Origin: Nitrospirota bacterium
GTDB taxonomy: Bacteria; Nitrospirota; Thermodesulfovibrionia; Thermodesulfovibrionales; Magnetobacteriaceae
Direction: 5' to 3'
Length of the DNA stretch: 64,000 bases
NCBI GenBank assembly: GCA_015233895.1
Contig: JADFXG010000007.1
Coordinates: 62,001-126,000, forward strand
Within the stretch, counting starts at the first letter, position 1, and each line of letters begins with the position of its first letter. Made by a program: the position numbers and the translations under genes. Positions 26,099 through 33,585 of this stretch are shown here, in pieces. The notes beneath the pieces were generated by a model. That model had not been told where the DNA came from. It ran no database searches and saw nothing but the letters and a program-made list of their open reading frames with translations.

Positions 26099-26860
26099 AT
26101 GGAAAGAGGCCGTGTTCTCGTTTTAGATGACGATTTAGTAATAACAATGGCGTGTAAGAGGATTCTCGGTGCAGAGGGCTACGACGTCGTGGTTTCAAAC
26201 ACCGGTAAAGAAGCACTCAATCAGCTTGGCAAGGACGAATTCGACCTGTTTGTCTCAGATGTTCGCCTGCCCGACATAAATGGGATTACCGTGCTTAAAG
26301 AGTCTAAGATAATTCAACCAAAAACCGATGTTGTTATGATTACCGGCTATCCCACCATGCAAGATGCCCGTGAATCCATCAAGCTTGGCGCTTTTGAGTA
26401 CATAGAGAAGCCATTTACGCCGGAATTCATGGTAAACATAGCTAAGAAAATATTTGATAAAAGAGGCTGGGTACTACGGCAGTCTTTCATAAATGAGTTT
26501 AAAGAGTACGTGGTGCCGCTTAGGGGTGAAAACCCACATGTCTATTATAAAGAGGGGCTGTGGGCACGGCCTGTGGGAGATGGGCTGTGGGAGATGGGCT
26601 GTGATCTCAGAGATCAAATGGTCACAGGCGAGATGATGTATGTGGATTTTATAAAGGATTTGGATGCCGTAAAAAGCGGTGAACCATTTATCAGGCTGCT
26701 CTCAAGTTCCGGTAACACTGTGGAACTGTTGTCGCCTATGAGCGGAGAGATAAGAGAGTTCAATCTGAAAGCTAACGACGTGCTAACCTCGCTTGCAAAA
26801 GACCACTTGTCTGAGGGCTGGCTCTTGTGGCTTGTCAGAGTTATCCCTATGGAGATATAA
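26099..26860 (+). CDS. Receiver domain fused to a GcvH-like domain without lipoyl lysine
   Basis: 253 aa. Residues 1-120 are a receiver with D54, T82 and K104. Residues about 148-250 follow the glycine-cleavage H protein: a G-L-W strand, GEMMYVDFIKDLDAVKSGEPF, LLSPMSGEIREFN and the closing SEGWLLWLVRV. Where GcvH has the ESVKA loop bearing lipoyl-lysine, this protein reads SSSGN, so it cannot be lipoylated there. It may be a structural or interaction module. The ribosome site GGGAGG is strong. It lies between a free receiver and a receiver-NuoE fusion. Confidence 0.82.
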   Translation: MERGRVLVLDDDLVITMACKRILGAEGYDVVVSNTGKEALNQLGKDEFDLFVSDVRLPDINGITVLKESKIIQPKTDVVMITGYPTMQDARESIKLGAFEYIEKPFTPEFMVNIAKKIFDKRGWVLRQSFINEFKEYVVPLRGENPHVYYKEGLWARPVGDGLWEMGCDLRDQMVTGEMMYVDFIKDLDAVKSGEPFIRLLSSSGNTVELLSPMSGEIREFNLKANDVLTSLAKDHLSEGWLLWLVRVIPMEI

Positions 26861-26913
26861 TCTGCGGTAATGACATTAGTGGAAGAAGATGAAAGCATCC
26901 CGGAGGCATAATA

Positions 26914-27783
26914 ATGAAAGGTAAAATTCTGGTAGTTGACGATGACAACATAATAATAAGAAGTTGTAAAGGTGTGCTGGAACCTATGGGTTATGATGTA
27001 AGTGGTACAATTAATCCAAGGGAAGCTCTGGACTTAATCAGGGACAACAACTACGACCTCCTGATTACCGATATGATAATGCCGGGAATTGATGGCTTTG
27101 AGCTTATAAAGCGCACAAAGGAATTAAAGCCTGATACCACCGTAATAGCCATGACCGGCTATTCCATAAAGGAAACGATAAAGGACACCCTCGAATACGG
27201 TATTATGGATTATCTGCAAAAACCTTTTTCGCCTAACATCCTTGCCGACACAGTTGACAGGGTAACCAATCTGGCAAGAAAGCTGAAATCGCAGCTTGCA
27301 ATCACTGAAGAGGATGACGCAGATGGAACTCATAAGATAGAAGCTGTCAATGCCCTTATTAAACAATACAAAACAGTGCCAGGCTCTCTGATAACTGTGC
27401 TTAGTAAAACTCAAGAGATTATAGGATACCTGCCTCCGGCTATTCAGAGGTTGATCGCTAAAGGGCTGCGCATTCCCGTAAGTGAGGTACACTCGGTCGT
27501 GTCATTTTACCCGTGTTACACGATGAAAGTACGCGGACGGCACAACATACGCGTATGTATTGGGGCTGCCTGTTACGCTAAAAAAGCTGATTCAATAGTT
27601 CAAAAACTCTGCAATCAACTTCACTTTGACGAGGACAATGTCACAGATGACAAAAAATTCTCATATGAATTGGTTCGATGCCTGGGAGCTTGCGCCTCAG
27701 CCCCTGTGATAGAAGTGGATCACGATACTCACGGCACCGTGGACCCTGATAAAATAACAGACATTCTGAAAGATTACAACTAA
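26914..27783 (+). CDS. Receiver domain fused to a NuoE-like 2Fe-2S subunit
   Basis: 289 aa. Receiver (D53, T81, K103) at 1-120, a short linker, then a NuoE/HndA-like thioredoxin-fold domain (about 145-287) with the 2Fe-2S ligands C215, C220, C256 and C260 (CIGAAC and CLGAC). In Nuo or Hnd complexes NuoE passes electrons beside the flavin subunit. Here the phospho-receiver is covalently joined to an electron-transfer subunit, and the NuoF-like gene follows by 15 bp behind AGGGGGG. Both domains look functional. How phosphorylation affects electron flow is unknown. Confidence 0.87.
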   Translation: MKGKILVVDDDNIIIRSCKGVLEPMGYDVSGTINPREALDLIRDNNYDLLITDMIMPGIDGFELIKRTKELKPDTTVIAMTGYSIKETIKDTLEYGIMDYLQKPFSPNILADTVDRVTNLARKLKSQLAITEEDDADGTHKIEAVNALIKQYKTVPGSLITVLSKTQEIIGYLPPAIQRLIAKGLRIPVSEVHSVVSFYPCYTMKVRGRHNIRVCIGAACYAKKADSIVQKLCNQLHFDEDNVTDDKKFSYELVRCLGACASAPVIEVDHDTHGTVDPDKITDILKDYN

Positions 27784-27798
27784 GGGGGGTTATGATTG

Positions 27799-29670
27799 AT
27801 GCCACAGATAACGGCTGATGACCTTAAAAACATAAAAGCTGCCTATAAAGACCCACGGGAGCGTGGTGCACGTGCCTCAATAATGCTCTGCGGGGGCTCT
27901 AGTTGCAGCACCAGAGGAAGCCTCAAATTAAAGGAAATTTTTCAACAGGAATTAAAACAAAGAAACCTCGATTCTGAGGTTTCAATCTACGTAACAGGTT
28001 GTAATGGGTTTTGCACCCAATCGCCTCTTTTGACCCTGTATCCGGGCGGTATTTTCTACGAATCACTTACTCCTGAGGATATTATTCAGATTATCGAACA
28101 ACACATACTCAAAGGTGAACAATACTCTAAACGTTTGTATTCAACTGGAAAGGACTCGATAGCTGCATTATCAGACATACCGTTTTTTAAGTTTCAAACT
28201 TCACGGGTATTAAAAAACCGAGGGTTAACAGACCCCGACAATATTGACGACTATATAGGCGGAAACGGATACTTTGCCCTGCTTAAAGCTGTGACTGAAA
28301 CTGAGCCTTCTGCAATAATATCTGAGTTAAAGGCATCAGGGTTAAGAGGACGCGGCGGCGGCGGGTTTCCAACCGGACTAAAATGGGAAATTTGTAAAAA
28401 AGCCGGCAGCAGCCCAAATAACCGGAATAAGTACGTAATCTGTAACGCTGGCCCCATATCAAGAAACATCTCCGACACAGACCCCCATTCCATAGTGGAG
28501 GGAATGGCCATAGCAGCCAGAGCCACTGGTGCTTCAAAGGGTTACATTTATATAAGAGAACCTGAGCACAGATTTATAATCTCAAGGATGAATCATGCCG
28601 TTGCAAAGGCAAAAGAGTATGGCTTGCTTGGCTCTAACATTTTTGGTACCGGCTTTGACTTTGACATAGAGGTGGCAACAGGAGCAGGGACATTTATCTG
28701 CGGCGAGGAAACCGCCCTGATAAGCTCTCTTGAGGGCACAAGGGGATTTCCAAAACCTAAACCGCCCTACCCTGCAGTCAGAGGGCTATGGGGTAAACCG
28801 ACGATTGTGGACAATGCCGAGACATTTGCTAATGTTCCTCTGATTATACTAAACGGAGCTAATTGGTTCAGGTCCGTGGGTACAGAGAAATCCCCCGGCA
28901 CTAAAATTTTTACCCTGACTGGTGAGGTTATCAATAACGGCCTTATAGAGGTGCCGATGGGAACCACGCTAAGAAGTATAGTTGATGATCTTGGCGGCGG
29001 AATGAAGAGAAAACGTAAGTTAAAGACCATTCACATAGGCGGCCCAACAGGCGGCTTTATTCCTGAGTCCCTCATAGACACTCCTGCAACCTTCGAGGAC
29101 ATTGTAAAGGCCGGGGCAATCGTTGGCTCCGGCAACATAATAGTGATGGATGACAACACGTGCATGGTAAATACCGCAATGTTCTCTATGGAATTTGCTA
29201 AAGGCGAATCCTGCGGCAAGTGCTCGCCGTGCCGGATAGGAACCACGGTTATGTATGATAAGCTTGTAGATATTACTGAGGGCCGGGGCAAACCCGGTGA
29301 TATAGAGATTTTACAAGACATCGCTTTTGAGGTAAAACGTACGTCTCTGTGCGGTTTGGGACAGACATCTCCTCTTGCCGTTTTGACTACGATAAAGTAT
29401 TTCAGGGATGAGTATGAAAAGCATATAAATGAAAAGTGGTGTCCGGCAGGCCGCTGCAAAGCCCTGACAACATTTACAATAGATGAAAAAGCGTGTAAGG
29501 GCTGCACATCCTGTGCCCGTAAGTGCCCGGTTGGTGCTATAACCGGGGAAAAGAAACAACCTCACAAGATAGACCAGACCATATGTATTAGGTGCAGAAC
29601 CTGCTTTGAAACTTGCACTTTCGGCTCCATACGCATTCTGGGGCAGCAAACCGTTACCAGGGAGGCATAA
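27799..29670 (+). CDS. NuoF/HndC-like flavin iron-sulphur subunit with altered FMN/NADH loop
   Basis: 623 aa; ATG 27799 lies nine bases after AGGGGGG (TTG 27796 also fits). N-terminal thioredoxin-like 2Fe-2S domain (C31, C36, C68, C72), NuoF core with GLRGRGGGGFPTGLKW and GAGTFICGEETALISSLEG, the SCGKCSPCRIGT 4Fe-4S site, and a C-terminal two-cluster ferredoxin (CKGCTSCARKCP and CIRCRTCFETC). The usual Asn-Ala-Asp-Glu-Gly-Glu-Pro-Gly-Thr loop is replaced by NAGPISRNISD, so FMN or NADH binding may differ. Domain order is that of HndC/HydB of bifurcating complexes. The NuoG-like gene follows after 2 bp. Confidence 0.88.
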   Translation: MPQITADDLKNIKAAYKDPRERGARASIMLCGGSSCSTRGSLKLKEIFQQELKQRNLDSEVSIYVTGCNGFCTQSPLLTLYPGGIFYESLTPEDIIQIIEQHILKGEQYSKRLYSTGKDSIAALSDIPFFKFQTSRVLKNRGLTDPDNIDDYIGGNGYFALLKAVTETEPSAIISELKASGLRGRGGGGFPTGLKWEICKKAGSSPNNRNKYVICNAGPISRNISDTDPHSIVEGMAIAARATGASKGYIYIREPEHRFIISRMNHAVAKAKEYGLLGSNIFGTGFDFDIEVATGAGTFICGEETALISSLEGTRGFPKPKPPYPAVRGLWGKPTIVDNAETFANVPLIILNGANWFRSVGTEKSPGTKIFTLTGEVINNGLIEVPMGTTLRSIVDDLGGGMKRKRKLKTIHIGGPTGGFIPESLIDTPATFEDIVKAGAIVGSGNIIVMDDNTCMVNTAMFSMEFAKGESCGKCSPCRIGTTVMYDKLVDITEGRGKPGDIEILQDIAFEVKRTSLCGLGQTSPLAVLTTIKYFRDEYEKHINEKWCPAGRCKALTTFTIDEKACKGCTSCARKCPVGAITGEKKQPHKIDQTICIRCRTCFETCTFGSIRILGQQTVTREA

Positions 29671-29672
29671 CA

Positions 29673-32156
29673 ATGATAGAGTTGATCATAAATGATAAGA
29701 AAATAACGGTTGCAAACGGGAAAACCATACTCGATGCTGCACGGGAAAACGATATATATATACCGCATTTATGTTGGGACAGGAGATTAACCCCATTTGG
29801 CGGCTGCAGGATATGTGTAGTTCAGATAGAGGGACACGAGAGACTATTTACCTCCTGCTCAACCCCTGCTGAAAACGGGATGGTAGTACATACGGAGAGC
29901 CCCGATGTGCTTAAAGCCCGGCAGATGGTTATGGATCTGTTGCTTGTGCATCATCCCCTTGACTGTCCGGTGTGTGATAAAGCCGGGGTATGTAAGCTTC
30001 AGGACTTAGCCTATCAGTATGGTCCTGCGGAGAGTAAATTTCAGGGAGAAAAAAAGCAGGTGGTTGGGGATCTTGTAAATCCATTAATAGATATAAACCC
30101 TAACAGGTGCATATTATGCGGGCGTTGTGTGAGAGTTTGTTGGGAACACCAGGGGGTGGGAGCAATTAACTTTATCGGACGGGGATTCACAACAACAGTA
30201 AGTCCACCATTTGAGGAGAGTTTGAACTGCGAGTTCTGCGGCCAGTGTGTTGATGCCTGCCCTGTGGGAGCACTTGGCAGTAAGAATTTTAAACACCGCT
30301 CCAGAGCGTGGTTTTTAGAGCGCAGGGAAAACATCTGCCCATACTGTAGTGTAGGGTGTACGCTTTCTCTTGAAATTTTAGAGGGTAAAATCCTCAATGT
30401 CAGGGGGCTTGACTTCAAGGGCGTCAACGAAGGTGATCTTTGCACAAAGGGGCGCTACGGCTATGATTATATATACGGTGACAGCAGGTTAAGAACCCCG
30501 TTAATTAAAAAAGACGGGCAGTTCAAAGAAGCAACATGGGAGGAGGCAGTGGCGCTGATAGCTAAAAACATCAGATTGGTGTTGGCTGAAAGCGGTCCTG
30601 AGGCAATAGGGGCAATTGGTTCACCCCGTTGCACAAATGAAGACAACTACATGCTTCAGAAATTTATGAGAACCGTGGTAGGTTCTGACAATATAGATTC
30701 CTCGTCACGTTTTGGATATACGAAAGTACAGATGGCATTTGAGCGGACTTTTGGAATAAGCTACAACCCGGTAGATATGAATGCTCCCCTTAAAAATGAT
30801 GTCACCCTTGTTCTTGAGTCCGACATAACGTCAACACATCCTATATGGGGACTGAAATTCATAGAGGCTGTAAGAAAGGGTAAAAAGCTGATAGTGGCAG
30901 ATCCGAGAGAGACAAAGCTCTCTAACAATGCATCGACCTGGGTAAGAATAAAACCCGGAACCTCACAAGCGCTCCTCTACGGTTTAATTAAAAGGGCTTA
31001 TGATGACGGCTTCCACTTAAAAAATGAAATGACACAGGGGATAGAGGGTTTTAGTGACCTGGTAGAAACCGTAAGTTCTTTTACTGTTGAGAAAGTGTGT
31101 GAAATAACTGGCATGGAAAGAGATGATTTTCTCAAAATTTCTGATGACTACCTTGGCGCTGAAAGTCGTCTTATAGCGATGACAATTGGTGCCGGAGAGA
31201 ACTCCAAAAGTGTAAATACGGCAATTTCTGCGGCCAATTTAGTAATGTTCCTTGGCGATGGCCCGGCCTCACTGCAAATCCCTCCGCTTTTAGCAAACAC
31301 GCTTGGCATGTTGAAAATGGGCGTCTCTCCGTACTACCTACCAGGGTTTAAAAAAATAACCGGTAAACCGGGCAAAGATTTATTTAAAATGCTCTATGAA
31401 AAGGGAGCTATAAAGTTTCTTTACGTGATGGGAGAAAATCTAATTGTCACATATCCGGACACAAATAAAATAAAAGAAGCGCTTTCAAGTCTTGATTTTA
31501 TGGTAGTACAGGACATCCAGTTTTCTGAGACGGCGCAACTGGCCGATGTGGTTCTGCCTGCCTCAAGTTGGTCTGAAAAAGATGGAACATACGTGAATTT
31601 CATGGGGCTTGACCAGAAGGTCAGAAAAGTGGTGGCACAGACAGGCGAGTCTATGCCTGACTGGCAGATTCTGAGAAACCTGGCCAGATATCTGCATAAA
31701 ACAGTAGGGGCAGACAGTTTGTACGCCTATCAGGATGAGATATCGGCAATCAAGGTTGAGACTGAGACTCAGAAATGGAGATTTGTCAGTGTACCGTTTA
31801 AATTTGTAGCGGAGACTGACAACGATTATCCTCTTTATATGGTAACGGGCAATCTTATGCAGCACTCCGGAGCGCTTTCCTCGATGTCAAAGAGCCTAAG
31901 CCATGTCGTCTCGGATGCGTTTATACAGGTAAACCAGATAGATGCAATCCGGTACCATCTCAAAGATGATGCACAGGCACATGTGGATTCCAGAAACGGA
32001 CAGACAGTGGTAAAGGTGCGTATAACTGATGAGATACCTCAGGGGATGGTCTTTGCTCCCATACACTTTTCAAAGGCAATGGTTAATGCGCTCACCTTTG
32101 AGACAAACGAAGACGCCCCTCCGCTTACACCGGTAAGAGTACGCCCTGTGGGATAA
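29673..32156 (+). CDS. NuoG/formate-dehydrogenase-like iron-sulphur molybdopterin-family subunit lacking the Mo-site Cys/Sec
   Basis: 827 aa; ATG 29673 follows GGAGG. N-terminal 2Fe-2S domain (C34, C45, C48, C62), His-Cys 4Fe-4S (H94, C98, C101, C107), two ferredoxin clusters (C146-C156 and C186-C196) and a fourth cluster (C222, C225, C229, C257) before the molybdopterin oxidoreductase domain. In formate dehydrogenases the R-x-Cys/Sec-His motif binds Mo; here it reads SRFGYT with Gly348 (GGA, 30714-30716) and Tyr. The subunit is therefore more NuoG-like than a formate dehydrogenase and probably acts as an electron-transfer or non-catalytic scaffold. Last gene of the receiver operon. Confidence 0.86.
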   Translation: MIELIINDKKITVANGKTILDAARENDIYIPHLCWDRRLTPFGGCRICVVQIEGHERLFTSCSTPAENGMVVHTESPDVLKARQMVMDLLLVHHPLDCPVCDKAGVCKLQDLAYQYGPAESKFQGEKKQVVGDLVNPLIDINPNRCILCGRCVRVCWEHQGVGAINFIGRGFTTTVSPPFEESLNCEFCGQCVDACPVGALGSKNFKHRSRAWFLERRENICPYCSVGCTLSLEILEGKILNVRGLDFKGVNEGDLCTKGRYGYDYIYGDSRLRTPLIKKDGQFKEATWEEAVALIAKNIRLVLAESGPEAIGAIGSPRCTNEDNYMLQKFMRTVVGSDNIDSSSRFGYTKVQMAFERTFGISYNPVDMNAPLKNDVTLVLESDITSTHPIWGLKFIEAVRKGKKLIVADPRETKLSNNASTWVRIKPGTSQALLYGLIKRAYDDGFHLKNEMTQGIEGFSDLVETVSSFTVEKVCEITGMERDDFLKISDDYLGAESRLIAMTIGAGENSKSVNTAISAANLVMFLGDGPASLQIPPLLANTLGMLKMGVSPYYLPGFKKITGKPGKDLFKMLYEKGAIKFLYVMGENLIVTYPDTNKIKEALSSLDFMVVQDIQFSETAQLADVVLPASSWSEKDGTYVNFMGLDQKVRKVVAQTGESMPDWQILRNLARYLHKTVGADSLYAYQDEISAIKVETETQKWRFVSVPFKFVAETDNDYPLYMVTGNLMQHSGALSSMSKSLSHVVSDAFIQVNQIDAIRYHLKDDAQAHVDSRNGQTVVKVRITDEIPQGMVFAPIHFSKAMVNALTFETNEDAPPLTPVRVRPVG

Positions 32157-32176
32157 AGAACGGCCTCAGTGAGGGT

Positions 32177-32296
32177 ATTCTGATTCTAATTCAGAAGTAT
32201 AACGAGGCGGCAAGGAGCAAGCGACGTAGGCGTTTAGTACGTTGAGGAGCTAGTAACGAAGCCAACAATGTTAGACGATTGAATTAGAATTAGAAT
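32177..32296. repeat. 120-bp element with 17-bp terminal inverted repeats
   Basis: The left end ATTCTGATTCTAATTCA and right end TGAATTAGAATTAGAAT are complementary with one mismatch. The interior is G-rich and noncoding. It sits between convergent genes. It may be a MITE-like unit or a bidirectional terminator-type structure; only this copy was seen. Confidence 0.5.
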
Positions 32297-32308
32297 AACA
32301 ATTGCCTG

Positions 32309-33484
32309 TTAACCCTCAATTTCTTTGATAAGTTTAGTGCAGGCAGAAAGTCTGTCCTGCCTGTAAGTATGGTCTATGACTACATGTTGCTGTGCTATTT
32401 GATGGCAATAGAGGCATTTATTACAATCTGTTTTTTTGCAGCTTTGCTCAAGGAACCTGTCAATAAAGCCTGTCAGATTTTCATTGTTTATGTACACAGG
32501 ATTAGATGATACAGTAGCTGGAGTACTAAGTAAACGTTTTATTCTAAAAAGCCTCAAGGGGTTAATAATAAAAGGATTAATGAAATACTTTATAGCATGA
32601 ATATACTTAACAAGGTCGTCTTTTCTTTGTGTTTTATTGATAATAAGATCAGCAAGGTTACCTTGATAGCGTTGTTGAGTGTATGCTTTAACCCGTGTCA
32701 AAAGAGTTTCGGTAGATGAACTGCGGTCAACTATTTTAAAGTTATTATACCCTATGTTTTGGTAGTGTATAATATCCTCCGGACGTATCCACGTCGCTCT
32801 GATGTAATTAACCGGATTTTTAAGTTTCTCCATCTCACAGCGTATGCCAAGGTAGTCAATATAAAAGTATCCGGAGGAGGCGCCGCCTTTTTGTGAGGCA
32901 TGGGCAGCCATGTTCATGTGTGTTATGGTGAAAGGACAGCTATACATGCAGCTGTTATTAACAAGTAGTTGAATTGAACACTTTACCGATTCCCGGATAT
33001 CTTTTAGCAATTGAAAGTCTCTGTTACATTGTGTATCGTCAAGACAGATGCAATCAGCACCCTCCCCCTCCCAGCGTTTGGCCTTATGAGGGGTGTTTAC
33101 ACCTGAGAATATTCCCACTCTTACCTTGAAAGCATATTTTTCTTTAATTATTTTTAGAAGCATCGGGTGGTTAAGTGTAACTGACTGAACTCCACAGTCA
33201 GAGAGAAAATCAAGCAACTTATATATACTTTTGCGGCCACTCTTTGTGTACTCGGTGTTTCCCATGCACGAGGTATTTAACAGATAATTAAACTGTAAGT
33301 TGTTTTTTATGCATAGCGCCACATAGTCTTTCAACTTTTGTTTTCCTACTGCCGGAAGAACAAAAGACGGTCTGCCCCCGCCTACAATGTCAGAGGACAT
33401 CTTGCCATACAATTCATAGACAGGATAACCCTTAATGCCGTCAACCAGGGCAGGATCAAAATTACATGCAAGGCTTAAGTTCAT
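32309..33484 (-). CDS. U32-peptidase-like TIM-barrel protein with C-terminal cysteine cluster
   Basis: 391 aa. The barrel pattern (LLNTSCMGN, VTLNHPMLL, VRVGIFSGVN, ICLDD, LLVNNSCMYSCPFTITHMN) resembles the U32/UbiU-UbiV group, whose members usually bind an iron-sulphur cluster and act in hydroxylation or RNA modification rather than proteolysis. Candidate ligands are C73, C179 and C183; a further cluster C349, C354, C357, C360 sits at the C-terminus. The family assignment is moderate. It is divergent from the GT39-WD40 gene. Confidence 0.6.
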   Translation of the reverse strand: MNLSLACNFDPALVDGIKGYPVYELYGKMSSDIVGGGRPSFVLPAVGKQKLKDYVALCIKNNLQFNYLLNTSCMGNTEYTKSGRKSIYKLLDFLSDCGVQSVTLNHPMLLKIIKEKYAFKVRVGIFSGVNTPHKAKRWEGEGADCICLDDTQCNRDFQLLKDIRESVKCSIQLLVNNSCMYSCPFTITHMNMAAHASQKGGASSGYFYIDYLGIRCEMEKLKNPVNYIRATWIRPEDIIHYQNIGYNNFKIVDRSSSTETLLTRVKAYTQQRYQGNLADLIINKTQRKDDLVKYIHAIKYFINPFIINPLRLFRIKRLLSTPATVSSNPVYINNENLTGFIDRFLEQSCKKTDCNKCLYCHQIAQQHVVIDHTYRQDRLSACTKLIKEIEG

Positions 33485-33585
33485 TTAATAGTATAGCAGA
33501 TATAATCTCAGCTAATCGTGTCTTTTTATTGCTGTCTGACCTTTGTTATCATACACTGATTGGAGCACAATGAAGGAGGGCTGTT

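Noticed and set aside
29613-29672. Upstream start at 29613 for the NuoG-like gene
   Set aside because: It overlaps the NuoF-like gene by 58 bp and lacks the GGAGG site seen before ATG 29673, where the ferredoxin domain begins.
30714-30716. Possible selenocysteine codon in the formate-dehydrogenase-like gene
   Set aside because: The codon is GGA, not TGA, and the following His is Tyr; there is no in-frame TGA and no reason to invoke Sec.
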